In this document: piece after piece, positions 10,608 through 24,296 of the stretch | How the letters are laid out: each line of letters begins with the position of its first letter | How positions within the stretch are numbered: the first letter of the stretch is position 1 | Origin: Citrus sinensis | Taxonomy: Eukaryota; Streptophyta; Magnoliopsida; Sapindales; Rutaceae | NCBI RefSeq assembly: GCF_022201045.2 | Contig: NC_068561.1 | Span: 19,532,501-19,596,500, forward strand | Direction: 5' to 3' | DNA length: 64,000 nt | The notes under the pieces: generated by a model | What the model was told of the DNA's origin: nothing | Databases searched by the model: none | Seen by the model: only the letters and a program-made list of their open reading frames with translations | Position numbers and translations under genes: made by a program

Positions 10608-13182
10608 ATGAAGCAAACTCAACGATTCAAACGAGTCGGAGTCGCAATCACCAAAACCAAGAAACCCATTTCGAAAACTACCGAGTCCACCAATGACGAC
10701 TCCATAATTCGGACGGGTCACCGCCCCAAATCAGTGACCGTCAAGATCAAGTCCAAATCCTCCCCTAAACCCAAAATTGCTCCATCAGTCCCCATCTCTG
10801 CAGGCCCATCATTTGAGAATATGACAATCCTGCCTCATCACTTCTTTCAAATCGATGCTCTTGATCTTGCCCCTCGTTTGCTTGGCAAGTTTCTTAGGAG
10901 AGATGATGTTGTTCTTCAAATTACTGAGGTAATAAGACAACCCATCCTTTTAGATTCTTTAATTTGGTAAATGCCAAAATAAATTAGAAATTTTTCGTGA
11001 AGGTTTGTTTGTAACTCGTGTGATTCTATTTAATTAAGCACCCTTTTTTACTTGGATGCTAATGTGTAGCTGTTTACTGGTCAATTTATCTATTTATATT
11101 TGACAACTAGTGTTCTATGAATTATGATAGGTAGAAGCTTACAGACCGAATGATTCAGCATGCCATGGTAGATTTGGAATTACAGCAAGAACAGCCCCGG
11201 TTGTAAGTAACTATTATTTAAATAATACTTGCTTTTACTTTCGTAAATGAATGGAAGTTTGGAATTTACTTATCTTGTATTACTTTTAATTGCTAGTTGA
11301 TAAAGCAGTATTGTTCCTTTCCTTGGTTTGTAGTTTGGACCCGGAGGGCTTGCGTATGTCTATCTATGCTATGGTCTCCATACAATGCTTAATGTTGTAG
11401 CTGACAAGGAAGGAGTTGGGGCTGCAGTTCTAATACGATCTTGTGCTCCTGTCAGTGGTAATTTTCCAAATCAATACATGCATAGCTATTTTAATTCTTC
11501 TGATCTGCACCTCTAATGTAATCTGTTTGCCGGACATATCTAATTTTTAGTTTCTAGTTAGGCTAGTGAGTCTTTTATTTCGAATTGCAAGTAATGAGCT
11601 CACTATTTACCTGCATCCTTTTTGAGAAAATTAAAATCAGGAGCTGATCTTCTATCCAATGGATTTTGACCACTATATGTACTTAATTATCATATCCATT
11701 TATCCTGTGAGTTCTTTGAATTTGTACGAGAACTTGACACCTTTGAACTGACTCAAATACTCAATATAAGACGCATGACAACTTGTCAAAAACATGGGGC
11801 AGGAATCAGAAAGAAGAACTTACCAGCCAAGTTAACATGAAAGTTAATTTTTTATTGACTTAGAGATGGTCTTGAAAGTAAATATTATGAGAATTATCAT
11901 TTCTTTATGCTACTGATGTTTTGGTGGAGAAAGCAGCCATATGATTTCTTAACTTGCGGTGAAACAATTGCAGGGCTGAAGACCATTCAGCAGCGTCGTG
12001 CACAATTAACTGAGAAACCTGTTCTTCTCACTGGACCAGGAAAGGTCGGTGTAAATTTCTTTTGCCATTTTCATCTTGTACCATATTTTTTTTACTCTTA
12101 ATGCTTTCCTGGTTTGCACAATTAAATGCCAACAATGTCTGTCGGTCAGAATTAAGAAACCCAGTTGCGCTGTTAAATTTGACTTCTTTTGGCATCTGTG
12201 AGGACCTGTATTTAGGGATTGTCTGGAATGTATATTTACATTTGTAGCTCCATTCTCATTTGTGACTTAGATTTTCTTAATGCTGTTGGAGCACTGATCA
12301 TCACTTAGATTTTTCTTAATGATGTATGTTTTATCCCATTGCTTCAACTCTGAATAATGAAAGTGGGATATTACATTTGATAACATGAGGATTGGGAGAT
12401 ATAGTAGCAACCAGAAAAGAACAAGAAAGATTCTTGCTTTCAAAATTAGAATTCATTGCTGAGAAATAGAAGGAAGATGGCACACAAATGTGTGTAACTA
12501 ATTTGTATTTTAAAATATTGTATTCATTCTAGCATGTGTCGATTCATCTAATATCTACAAATTGGCTGAGAAGTTGCAAATTTTAAGCTTTGATTGTATT
12601 ATTATTTGGTGATTGTGAAGGTGGGTTTGGAGGCTCCAAATGTGCTCATAAATTTAGAGATGCAACTTGTATTGTTAGGCTTGTGCATAAAGCGTTATTT
12701 GGACTTGCCTTCCATATAAGATCTTTTTCCCCACTTAACTGTTTCTGCTATTTGAATTATTTTCTAAACTTACTAAGGGTGAATTAGTAGAGATTTGATT
12801 TGTCAGTTGATGAATTAGGGGAATTCACTCAAACTTGGCTGGTATACTTTCCTTACCAGGTTGGTCAAGCACTGGGAATTTCAACAGAATGGTCAAACCA
12901 CCCTCTTTACATGCCTGGTGAGTTGAACTGTCATGCCTAATTGCCGACATTGTTCTGTTACTCTAATGCCCGAATGACAGTTATGCAATTATGATGGACA
13001 TACACGGACGCGGTGCAGGTGGTTTAGAAATCTTAGATGGTCCCAAGCCTGAGAAGATATTGATTGGTCCACGAGTAGGCATTGAATATGCTTTGCCTGA
13101 GCATGTTAATGCCTTGTGGAGATTTGCCATTGCCGGTACCCCCTGGATAAGTGCTCCTAAAAACACATTGATGCCTCAATGA
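10608..13182 (+). CDS. MAG: DNA-3-methyladenine glycosylase (AAG/MPG family)
   Basis: Six exons: 10608-10928, 11131-11202, 11334-11457, 11974-12044, 12860-12917 and 13019-13182. All junctions are GT-AG and sum to 269 residues. The enzyme removes alkylated purines (3-methyladenine, hypoxanthine and related bases) from DNA as the first step of base excision repair, in the nucleus. After a basic, low-complexity N-terminus (about 1-75) comes [20 protein letters not shown], the [18 protein letters not shown] segment with the catalytic Glu of this family, then [16 protein letters not shown], and GPGKVGQALG. The C-terminus [18 protein letters not shown] closely matches the plant enzyme. The start is chosen because [10 protein letters not shown] resembles the Arabidopsis N-terminus, although upstream codons are open in other frames. 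The long fourth intron (about 0.8 kb) contains only chance frames. Confidence 0.95.
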
Positions 13183-14364
13183 TTTTATATATTCTTCGCA
13201 GCAAGCACGTGTACGTGGAAACGGTGGAAGTTAGAATTGAAGAACTAACATGAACAGCCTGTTTCCTGCTTATCAGAAAATTGTAAAATGAAAAGTGCAC
13301 TGCTGTTTTGAACACTTTTTATTACTGTAGTAAATAAAACAACAATACTCTTCCTGCTATACTACTGTCGTTTTTGGCTTCCTGCCGTTCAAATGGCATT
13401 TTCAAAATGAAAAAAAGACAGAATATTTGAGCTTAATTTATTACTCTTTGCTTCTCGTAATTTGCAAGACATTGACATATAATTTATCAAGTTTCAATTT
13501 TTTAACTTTCGACTTCAAAGCATCCATAAATTGGCACATTAATCTCACTTGTGTAGAAGTCCTAAATATAACAAGCCTATATTTCTTCATTTTATTTATA
13601 TTATAATCCATTACCATTATATTTACAATTAGAAATTTATTAGAACTATCCCATATTGAGTTTATTACAGCAGAGCTCATGTGTCTCATCATTTGCGACT
13701 TAAATTATGTATCTTTTTTTTTATACACTAATATATTACACTCAGAGTTCTACTGATATTTACAATCAGAAATCAGTTGGAACTCTCCTGAGTAATATTA
13801 TTACAGCACAGTCCAAAAATCAATAATCACTTAAAGTTTAAGGGAGATCTACTCTCACTGTTAATACTAGAGGGAGATCGATTCTACTCCAATATAAAAA
13901 AAAAAAATAAACTCTTATTATACTGGAGAGTCGAATCCCAATACTGTGCTAGCGCTAGACTTGAACCCATACGCCCTGGGTGCATGCCCATTGATTAAAT
14001 TATGTATCCTTACTTTATAAAGTTTTGATCACATGTTCCACATATTTACTTTTAGGAAAACTTATCTTTATTCAAGGTAAACTATTAGCTCATTATCTTT
14101 GCACCAATTAGGTTAAAATTTATAAAAATAATCTAATCTCTTTTATACCTCAAATAAAACACACCCTTGTGTACACAATTCTAAATTGATCTATACATAT
14201 TTTTTTTACCTAATTATATTTTAAAAATCAATGCAAAAAAAAAACCCAATTTTCAAAAATATATATATATTCAAATTTCCGCGCCCATTAAAAATCAAAA
14301 AACTTTTTGACAAAAATACAACACTTTCCAAAACCCTCGTTACTCGCTCTCACTTCACAGAGAA
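13183..14364. other. Intergenic region between MAG and GCP3 genes
   Basis: Begins with the MAG 3' untranslated region. An approximately 60-base segment at about 13619-13680 (TATTTACAATTAGAAATTT onward, ending ATTACAGCAGAG) recurs in degenerate form at about 13752-13815, suggesting an old local duplication. A SINE-like remnant at 13890-14000 is listed separately. The last 80 bases before the GCP3 start codon are its likely 5' untranslated region and contain no clear TATA box. Confidence 0.4.
13890..14000 (-). repeat. Possible tRNA-derived SINE remnant
   Basis: On the minus strand, GGTTCAAGTCT (about 13957-13967) matches the RNA polymerase III box B consensus at ten of eleven positions. An A-box-like TAATCAATGGGC lies about 35 bases before it. 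The sequence ends in an A/T-rich tract at 13896-13912 on the plus strand. This is the layout of a tRNA-derived SINE. It is too short and degenerate to be sure. Confidence 0.25.
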
Positions 14365-17043
14365 ATGGACGAAGAGGAACAGAACAAGCTCATAGATCTA
14401 GTCAAAGAACTCGTTCATCGCCTGCTCTCACAATCCCCACAATCCCAGCAAAACCCTCAAAACCCTAATTTTGAAAACTCTTTTCGTTACGCTCTCCGCA
14501 TTTTATCCAGCCGATTAACTCCCTCAATTGCCCCTGATGCCGCCGCCATCGCTGAGTCCGTCAAGCGCCGTCTCGCCACCCACGGTAAATCCTCCGACGC
14601 CCTCTCTTTCGCTGATCTTTTTGCTAAATTTTCCTCCAAAACGGGCCCCGGCAGTGTTAATAACAAGTGGGCAGTTATTTATCTGCTCAAAATTATATCT
14701 GAAGATCGAAAAAGTGCGAAGAATGTTGTAAATTCGTCTACTTTGTTGCCCAATCTGGGTGTTCACGAATTGGAATCGAAAAATGATTCGAGGGTTTTGA
14801 ATGGGAAGGAAGATAAACAACTGGGTTGGAGAAAAAATGGGGTTTTGTTGGTTAATAAGGATCCAGAGAATTTGCGTGATGTTGCATTTAGGGAGTTTGT
14901 GAATTTGCTTAAGGAAGAGAATGAGGTGAGTGAAGAGGTTTTAGTGAGAGATGTGTTGTATTGTTGTCAAGGGATTGATGGGAAGTATGTGAAATTTAAT
15001 ACTATGGTTGATGGGTATTGTTTATCGGATTTAGTTAAGGTGCCTAGGGCCACACGTGTTATGGTTAGGAAGCTTTGTGAATTGGGTTGGCTGTTTAGGA
15101 AGGTTAGGGGATATATTTCGGAGAGTATGGATCGGTTTCCAGCTGAAGATGTGGGGACTGTAGGGCAAGCATTTTGTGCTGCATTGCAGGATGAATTATT
15201 GGAGTATTATAAGTTGTTGGCTGTACTTGAAGCTCAAGCCATGAATCCTATTCCTTTGGTTTCAGAGAGCGCTGGCTCGGGGAATTATTTATCATTGAGG
15301 AGATTGTCAGTTTGGTTTGCGGAGCCAATGGTGAAAATGAGGTTAATGGCTGTTTTGGTTGATAAATGTAGGGTTTTGAGGGGTGGAGCGATGGCTGGAG
15401 CTATTCATTTGCATGCCCAACATGGTGATTTGCTTGTGCATGAGTTTATGAAACGTTTGCTCAGGCGAGTGTGTTCTCCACTTTTTGAAATGGTGAGAAG
15501 CTGGGTTTTGGAGGGGGAGTTGGAGGATATATTTGCAGAATTCTTTGTTGTGGGTCACCCTGTGAAAGCTGAGTCACTTTGGAGGGAAGGTTACCGGCTG
15601 CATTCGGGGATGCTTCCTTCTTTCATTTCACAATCTCTTGCTCAGCGCATTTTAAGGACTGGAAAATCAATCAATTTCCTTCGTGTTTGTTGTGATGATC
15701 GTGGCTGGGCTGATGCTGCCACAGAGGCTGCGACTGCAGCTGGTACTTCTACTAGGAGAGGCAGTCTTGGATATGGAGAAACTGATGCACTTGAGACTCT
15801 GGTCATTGAAGCAGCAAAAAGAATTGATAAACATCTGTTGGATGTTATTTATAAGAGATATAAGTTCAGAGAACATTGTCTTGCAATCAAGCGATATTTA
15901 CTGCTTGGGCAAGGTGATTTTGTTCAGTATCTAATGGATATTGTGGGTCCAGAACTTTCTGAGCCTGCTAATACTATCAGCTCTTTCAAGCTTGCTGGAT
16001 TGCTGGAAAGTGCAATTCGGTCATCTAATGCTCAGTATGATGATCCTGATATATTGGATAGGTTGAGGGTTAAGCTGATGCCACATGGCACTGGGGATAG
16101 GGGTTGGGATGTATTCTCATTGGAATATGATGCTAGGGTACCATTGGATACATTGTTCACCGAGTCTGTTATGGCAAGATATTTGAAGATCTTTAACTTT
16201 CTATGGAAGCTCAGACGGGTGGAGCATGCACTTATTGGTGCTTGGAAGGCAATGAAACCAAACTGCATCACTTCTAATTCATTCACTAAGCTGCAGCATG
16301 CAGTTAAGCTGCAGTTGCTTTCAACACTGAGGCGTTGCCAGGTTCTTTGGGATGAGATGAATCATTTTGTCACAAATCTGCAATATTATATTATGTTTGA
16401 GGTCTTGGAGGTGTCTTGGTCTAATTTCTCAAATGAAATGGAAGCAGCCAAAGATCTAGACGATCTACTTGCAGCACATGAGAAGTACCTCCACTCTATA
16501 TTTGAGAAGTCTCTCCTTGGTGAACGATCACAATCGCTTTTCAAGTCTCTCTTTGTCTTGTTTGACCTCATATTGCGATTCAGAAGTCATGCAGATAGGT
16601 TATATGAAGGAATTCGTGAGTTGCAAGCTAGGTAGCCATCTTGAAATTATATAACCTGTAATCTATGTTTGTTGACAAGTATTTATGATCATGCAGGAGC
16701 AATTGATTTCTAACATGTTTTTTCACTTTTGCTTTTAATCTAATGCAGAACCATGGAATCATCTTTATCCTCACGAGACAAGAAAAAATCATCGAGACAA
16801 ACGAATGATATGCACACAAAACCTGGTTCATGGCTCAGTGATGGCAGGAAAGCTCTAACACAACGTGCGGGTGAATTTCTTCGAAATATGGAACAAGAGC
16901 TGGATGCAACAGCAAATGAATACACGTCATTGCTTGAGGTTTTCTTAGCTCAGTTGCCTGTGCAGCAACATGTCGACTTAAAATTTCTCCTATTCCGGCT
17001 TGACTTTACTGAATTTTACACTCGGTTGCGTCCCAGTGTGTAG
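14365..17043 (+). CDS. GCP3: Gamma-tubulin complex component 3 (SPC98 homologue)
   Basis: Two exons, 14365-16631 and 16749-17043, joined within an Arg codon (AG|A) by a GT-AG intron, give 853 residues. That is close to the plant GCP3 length. GCP3 pairs with GCP2 and gamma-tubulin in the small complex that nucleates microtubules at the nuclear envelope and cortex. The N-terminal region (to about 170) is variable and low in conserved motifs. The GRIP1 region follows (about 175-500), with VRDVLYCCQGIDGKYVKF, GWLFRKVRGYI and GSGNYLSLRRL typical of GCP3. The C-terminal gamma-tubulin-binding half starts near 530 (KRYLLLGQGDFVQYLMD) and includes VFSLEYDARVPLDTLFTE, FNFLWKLRRVEHAL and the FEVLEVSW motif. 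The second exon ends in LDFTEFYTRLRPSV. The start ATG matches family N-termini (MDEEEQNKLIDLV). The nearly intronless layout of the first exon is notable but consistent with an intact gene. Confidence 0.95.
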
Positions 17044-20000
17044 TAAAGCTGTCAATACATTAGAGTTCAAGGATCTTTTTTAACACCTCAATGTATGACA
17101 AAGTGTTGACTTGCTAATTGATTGCCACTGTGCAAGTGAACAATCATGTGGTGCCTTGCTGACATCTAGACCAACCTGTTCGTTTTTCTATTGCTTGACA
17201 TTAGGTACATGGTAAAACTTTGCTCCTTTTTTCTGTGCCCATGGAATCCTATTAGTCCTTCCATATATCTTTCTTTTCTTGCATCTGACATCTATCTCTA
17301 AATTTTGCAGATGGTGTTTCCTGTTTTCTGATGACTGGTGTGAAGATTTTCAGTTGATTGGAAGGTACCATTGTATCACTAAAGCAGAGTGTTAGATGTA
17401 GTTGTGTACACGTTTGAATATGATAGGCTAATGCATTGGTGTTTCTTGTGTTTATTGTCTATTGCAAATTATTTATTGAAAGCTTGTATATCTATAATAG
17501 AATTCCAGGTTGGTTAACTGATAATTAGTGTGTGCTATGATTTTTTCCTTTCTATTGCCCCTTAACAGAAGAAAAGTGTAAGCTGCTTTTATTATTGTAT
17601 TCCTGATACAGCTTGTTGCAATGTGATTTGCACTGTTAAGTGTTTAGATGCAGGGAATTGTAGATGACATTTAGTCCTTTTTACAAGTATGAATGCATGA
17701 TTGTAAAAGCTGCTGCAGAATCGTTAGCATATACTGTTGAATCAATGCTCAAGTCAAAAGTTTTTGAGGTTTTCGGATGGATCGTTTGAGGATTTGTGGT
17801 GATTTTGGCTCACCCTCAGCTGCAGACCTTAGTATTTGAATTACAGATACTTATTAGTGTGGAATTGGAAAAACCCTTGAGATGATTCTGTGTAAACCCT
17901 TGAGTGTATACTTGCTTATTGGGATTAAACAAATGGCAGCAAGGTTCAAGAAGCTGCAGCTTGGGTGGCTTGATCCATGGCTAATCAGTACTCGAGTTTA
18001 GTTCTTGATGAATATGCATGGCAATGTGGATTCGGCATCAAGATTTGCACCCCTCTAAAGTTTTGACTTGTGCTTGGATGAGGCATTGGATTCTGTATTT
18101 TGCAAGAAGAGTATAATGGCCCCAAAAGCAAAGCACACAAAATGCCACTAAGCAAAAGAAGGAAACATTAGGATAACACAATCAGTCTTTTGAGGGTCAC
18201 ATTTTTCACTTTCATGCTTGTATATATAAATTGTAAATTTTCATAATTTTCATAAAAAGATTTATTGCACTTTCACCGATCAAGTTGGTAACACTATATT
18301 TGATTCCTTTTAAGATTAAATTTACACTGTTAATTCATTTTGTTGAATTTTATGAATATAGGCAATATATTTTTGTATATAATTTTCTTGAAGATATACA
18401 AAAAAAAAAAAAAATCTGTTAATTCCAAAGAAATCATAGACAAAAAGTGCACCCTTTTGCTGTTGCCTAAATTCACAAATGGAGCTCGCTCCCTATAGTT
18501 TAATTACACCTTTTTGTTTTCTTTTTGAGAAAGATAGGTATCACTTTAATGTTTAGACTTAATTAAAAAAAGAAAAAAGAAAGACTTTTCTCATAATGCT
18601 CATTGTTATTGTCGTTATGGTCATCATTTTAAGTTTGAAATAAATTTTGTATCTTAATTTTATAAGTATATTTTTATTTGTAAAAAAATAAAATAAAAGT
18701 TAAGATTTACAAGTATTTACAATAAGTTGGAAAATTAGTTATAATTTACTAATAATTGGCTTGTTTTTAACTGTGGAAACGGATTCCATTCTTCGTATTT
18801 GCAATTTTCTCCCTGTATCATTCTTGCTTTTTTCTCTGTATGTTTGCTATTTTCTCTCCAACTTTCAACATTTGTTTTGTAACTTTACCTAGAAAATCAT
18901 ATGTTGAATTCATATTCAAAATTTTTAGTCTTCCTCTGACTTTCTGTTTGTGGTTCAAGCATACTGCTGATGTTATTGTAGATTTATGTATGATACCAAA
19001 TGACGATGCTATGTGAACTGATATAAATAAATTCAAGCTAGCAAGGTTTTGTTGAATCTTGACAAAAATAAGAATATTAAGCAACTACTAATAAAATAAA
19101 TGAATGAAATTTAATTGTGTATTTAATTTATTTATGGTATAACTACTAATTTTAGAAAGCGATTGCATAGGACCACTATGGCTTTTTATTCCACAGTTTA
19201 AAATTAAATTAAATAATAAATACAATAGATAAGACAAACCCATGAAGCAAACGACAAAACTCAAAGCAGCAAATGGTATTTAATTCAAACAACCGATTTC
19301 GTTGGAAGAATATAAAGACAAATTTAGTGCTTAGATTAATACTGCCATATGATGCATGCATAAGATGCCTTACCATCTAAATTATGTGATTTGTTTTTTT
19401 GAAGGAAAGTTTTGATGGTGATTAGTTGTTGCATTTATTAATAATAATCTGGAAATTTGTTACTAATAATTAATTGGGATTAGGCCTTGCATGGACGGAA
19501 TTTTATTATAAAATAAAAATTAAAAAATAGAATACTTCAAAATTCAAATGTCTGTCCGTTACCTATCAAAATCTTATATTTGAAAAAATTTATCGCAAAA
19601 TTTGGATGGATCAATTGGTGAACGACAATAATAATGCTATGAATTCTAACATTTGAATCTCATTTGAAGTCTTAATAATATACGTCAATCATCTATTGAA
19701 TAATGAATGTAAAATTACTTATTACGCTATTGTACTACTTAATTAATAAATATCTAATCAATTGAGACTCAAATATTAGAATCTCTACGCACTACTCTTA
19801 ATATAATTACAATTGGATTCAATCGAATGCCTTCCGTTCCATGGATTAAATTTTGAATCCAACCAATCTCTTTTATGCTCTTTCCTCTTTTTGAAACAAG
19901 AAATACCATTTCTTATTTATTAATTTATCAATCAAACACAAATATTTTGCCATCTAAAAAATAATTAATTATTAAAAATCTTCCCAAATATCCATATTAT

Positions 20001-20937
20001 AAAGAACCCCAATGTTATAATAAGATGTGATGCACTTGAAATGAACTCATATTATATACATTGGCCCCATTTTTTTTTTTTTTTCTCAATCCAAGATGGT
20101 ATGATGGAACGGTTTTTACGACGATTTCATGGTTTAAAGTCCATTCGAGTGTAGACAATTCTATCCGCTGTCCAAAAATGTAAACGTCAACGAACGGTAA
20201 CAAAAAGAAACGGGAAGAATAACATAAGGGTCCCTGGATCCTTAAGATAGTTGATTTTGACCATAATATTATAGAAGTACACAATTTAACACTAATAATG
20301 CATTCGGTAAAGTGCAGCATGAACTATGCATTTGTATGTGTGAATATTTCGTATTACTATTAGCTTTAAACTAATTCATTAATAAAAATAAAAATCTATC
20401 ATTGATGGCTATCTATAGGAATTATTGATTATTAATTATTAGTGTTTGTTGAAGTCAAATTTAATATTGTTAAAACCATCATTAGATTTATGTAATATCA
20501 TAACTATTACCTATTATTGAGCTTTTGTTCACTATAAAAATTTTAGCCACAATAACTCGTCGTCATTTGCCAAAGAGTTACTACTTACAAATATTAAATA
20601 TTAAATATCATATACATAAAAAAAAAAAAAAAACTCATATAAACTTAAGAGGAATGCAGGTATCAAGTCATGGTTAACTAAAATTTGATCAGCGCTTATA
20701 TACAATGCAAATTATCTCAATGTTAGTTGTCAGACATGCTCTTATGTTTTTTTCATTAGTGTTAGAGGTCTATTTTAGACAAACAGAGAAACTATGCTCT
20801 TAAATGAGAAATTGTAAAAAAATGAAGGACCTATGTTTTGTTTCCAAAAAACTTAAAAAAAGAAAAATGCGGTCACTCAGAATTTTTCAAACGTTGCGTG
20901 CGGGAGCAGGCAGAGTGGCTCTGGTCCACCATTCATG
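17044..20937. other. 3' flank of GCP3 and AT-rich intergenic DNA
   Basis: 17044 to about 18250 is less AT-rich than what follows and lacks long open frames. It probably holds a long 3' untranslated region or non-coding transcript. 18260-20900 is strongly AT-rich with no gene that I recognise. A minus-strand frame at 18818-19084 and one at 20015-20320 have no motif. Confidence 0.4.
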
Positions 20938-20944
20938 TATAAAG
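20938..20944 (+). promoter_or_regulatory. Putative TATA box of the SINAT-type gene
   Basis: TATAAAG at 20938-20944 lies about 230 bases before the 5' splice site of the predicted leader intron (CCAG|GTAATA, cut after 21174). Transcription would then start near 20970. Motif evidence only. Confidence 0.35.
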
Positions 20945-21174
20945 AGACGACACTAAAATTTAATTTCATTTTTGTTGCTCCAATAAAACATAAAAACGAA
21001 AACAACAAAAACAAAAGCAAAAACAAAACACCCACACACACGTTCGCGGATTATGTGAAGCATATGTTAGATTAGAGAGTACAGACAAGAAAACAAGGGC
21101 TATTATTTCGTGGGCACCCTCCTAATATTGGTACAAACGAAGCCACTGTAATCTTCTTATATTTCCATTTCCAG

Positions 21175-22800
21175 GTAATAACCGTGAGTTGCGGACAAAG
21201 TTGTTTTTTTTTTCGTTTATTTTATTTTATTTTTTCAAATTTTTATTTCATAAATGTTATATTTTCAAAGTTTTGATGCAAAACCTGGGTTCAAAATTGT
21301 AACTTGATGATATTTTAGGAAACTTTGCTCGAAAATCGCATCTGGGTAACTGTGTTTCTGGGCTCTTTTTTTGTATTTTGTCTTTGTTTTTTTCTCTTGA
21401 TTGGTTAATTTTTAACGATGCTATTGTGGACAAGCTGAAATGGGGTTTGTTTGTTTTGTGTTCTAAGGTTGTTTGTGTTTTGATTTGGTTTATTTGGCGG
21501 ATTATTATAATGGGAAAGTTAGATTTTGGCTAAATATTGTTTGACGCGGCATGACAAGGAAAAAAAAAAATGATACTGGGCCTTGTTTTGTTTTTTACTG
21601 TGGTTGCTTTGATGAATCCGTCTCAAAATGTAATTTTTTTTAAAGAGGTTTAGATTCATTAAAAGATTTTGCTTTCTCGAAATTTTGAAATGTGTTTGTT
21701 TTGTTTGATGTTCTTGTCTTTTGTTTTGACTGCTTTTGATGCTTGTTAAGCATAAATAAGGTATTTTTCTTGCATAATATAGCTTCAAAGTCTATCTAAA
21801 TTGGCAATTCAGTCGGAGAATTGAAAGGGGGTTTCTGGGAAGACCTGGTATTTTCCTCTTTGGTTTCAATCCAGCTTGGTTGGTTATAGATATCGGAGAT
21901 TTATTTTATGACTTATGGAAGATGAATTTGATATAATTTCTTGTTCTGGTTGGCTCTGTTTGCATCCAGTTTATTCTTTATCTATGCTCATACTGTCATT
22001 TTGGTCTTTTCAGTCGGTTATGCAAATTCCTTGGTTGATGGAGGAATTGTTCCCTTTGACGTGGTTTTTCTCTTTTTTCTTCTACTGGTCATTCAAACAT
22101 GGTTTGAAGGCAGCTTAGTTCTTAATTTGGAACGTCTAATTCATTTTTTTATCATTTTAAATTCATTGATTGGATGGGAAGAGAGAAGAGGAAAATTTAC
22201 CAACTTGAAATGTGCAAAGTGAATCTGCAATTTTGCTATAATAATCTTTGAATAAAACAATAGTAGTCTTTAGTTCTGATTGCTACACTTTGAGAATGGT
22301 TGTTGAGGATTCGTACTGCACCCTGCTTGTCTGGTGTTTCAATTCTATAATTAATCCGCCTTCTGTGTTTTCCTGCCAGATCATACTGACAAAATTTGAA
22401 AAACCAACAAGATTACAGAGCAGTACATAGTCGTCATCCTTTTTAAAGCTCATATGTTGAAATTATGTGCTTAGAGATTCCTGGGGAGTCTGAATTGCCC
22501 ATACTGCCCAATGAGAATGTCATTCTTGTTTTGTTGTCTATAGATACTGAAACAGACTACTAATAGGTTTTGTCAATTGCTATAATCTGCTCAAGGTCCT
22601 GAAGCCTTTAACTCCGGGGTTGGTCAAAGATCATAGAAACAACTTATTAACTCTTTTGCTTATAACTGTGATCATCGTACTAATTGTATTTGCTGCTATT
22701 TTCTTCTTTTGCATTTAGAATTTTAAACATTAAAAGGAAATTGCAGTCGGTGCATGTTGGTCATTCACATGTAAAATTCAATCTTTATTTTGTATTACAG
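21175..22800 (+). other. Predicted 5' untranslated leader intron of the SINAT-type gene
   Basis: A consensus donor (CCAG|GTAATAACC at 21175) and a consensus acceptor (TGTATTACAG ending 22800) bracket 1.6 kb of T-rich sequence with intron-like composition. The start codon follows 68 bases later. Long leader introns are common in this gene family. Short open frames inside (such as 21915-22118) have no recognisable motif. Confidence 0.5.
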
Positions 22801-22868
22801 ACCAACGGGAGTGAAGTTTATGAGGATTAAGATATTTTTAAAGAAATAGTATCAGATCTGGTAAAACA

Positions 22869-24296
22869 ATGGCTCCTGGAGGCAGTGCGTGCAAAGAAGT
22901 GGTTGAATCTGATCACACGGTTACCAACTATGATATAAAGGCAGAAAGTAATACAGCGCTTACAAAAACTAGTTTTGGTCTGGGTGGAAAACAAGGAATT
23001 TATTCAAACAACGGTGTTCATGAGCTCCTTGAGTGTCCTGTTTGCACAAATTTAATGTACCCTCCGATTCATCAGGTCTGTTCTTATTTTTGACGTGCTC
23101 ATTTTTCTTTTTAAATGTTCATGCCTCCTTGAAAATTGATCATTCAGAATCAGATGGCAGTGATTTCATTAACTTTTCATGAATATGTAGAAACTTCATT
23201 TCCTTTATTTAACTCTGGAAGAGGTACTTTTGTTACATGTCATTTCTAATCATGCCTCGTCTTTGCACGAATATTTATAAAATTAAGACAAGGAAATGCA
23301 TGTATGGGGTTTTGAAAGACATAAGGATGGCATATATTAATGTTGTAAAATTAATGGGTTTCATTATTGGTAATTGTAGCAGATTATTGAATTGGCTTGA
23401 TTATTATCTATTTTTCTCCTCAAACCCTGACTTTTTCTTAATCCTTTGCTGCAGTGCCCAAATGGACACACTTTATGTTCAAACTGCAAGAACAGAGTGC
23501 ACAACTGCTGCCCAACCTGCCGCTTTGATCTTGGAAATATTAGGTGTTTGGCTCTGGAGAAAGTTGCAGAATCATTGGAACTCCCGTGCAAATACCAGAG
23601 TTTAGGTTGTCATGATATATTCCCATACTACGGGAAGCTCAAGCATGAGCAACACTGTCGTTTTCGTCCATACAACTGCCCTTATGCTGGGTCAGAGTGC
23701 TCTGTAACAGGTGATATCCCAACTCTTGTTGCACATCTCAAGGATGATCACCAGGTTGATATGCATGATGGGTGTACATTCAACCATCGCTATGTCAAAT
23801 CAGATCCAAATGAAGTTGAAAATGCCACATGGATGCTAACTGTAAGTTCTTTTTTGTTATGATATGGGAATAAATGTGAGTTTATCTACTATGGAAAACC
23901 ATAACTGTTAAAAGAGTTTACAACTTGCCCTCTTGTAAACTTCCCGTCTACAGCTAAATTCTACTACCTTTGCAGGTGTTTAACTGCTTTGGACGACAAT
24001 TTTGCTTACATTTTGAGGCTTTCCAGCTTGGCATGGCACTGGTCTACATGGCTTTCTTACGGTTTATGGGTGATGATGACGAGGCAAAGAAATTCAGCTA
24101 CAGTTTGGAAGTTGGTGCTCATGGACGTAGGCTTATATGGCAAGGAATCCCAAGGAGCATCCGTGACAGCCACAGGAAAGTTCGTGACAGCCAGGATGGG
24201 CTTATTATTCAGAGGAACATGGCTCTCTACTTTTCTGGTGGAGATAGGACAGAGCTGAAGTTGAGGATTACTGGGCGCATATGGAAAGAAGAATGA
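22869..24296 (+). CDS. SINA-type RING E3 ubiquitin ligase (SINAT2/3-like)
   Basis: Coding exons 22869-23075, 23455-23841 and 23976-24296 (GT-AG, phase 0 throughout) give 304 residues, typical of plant SINATs. These ligases ubiquitinate substrate proteins as dimers; Arabidopsis members act in auxin, brassinosteroid, autophagy and stress control. A C3HC4 RING lies at 56-91 (C56PVC59, C70, H74, C77SNC80, C88PTC91). The SIAH-type zinc fingers follow at about 105-170 (PCKYQSLGC, KHEQHC, CPYAGSEC, HLKDDH). The TRAF-like substrate-binding domain runs from about 175 to 300 (WMLTVFNCFGRQFCLHFEAF, RSIRDSHRKVRDSQDGL, ending LRITGRIWKEE). All expected zinc ligands are present. The first intron splits the RING, as in relatives. 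A leader intron is predicted upstream. Confidence 0.95.

Noticed and set aside
14270-14295. E2F site in front of GCP3 (TTTCCGCGCC)
   Set aside because: It does not fit the TTTSSCGS consensus on either strand.
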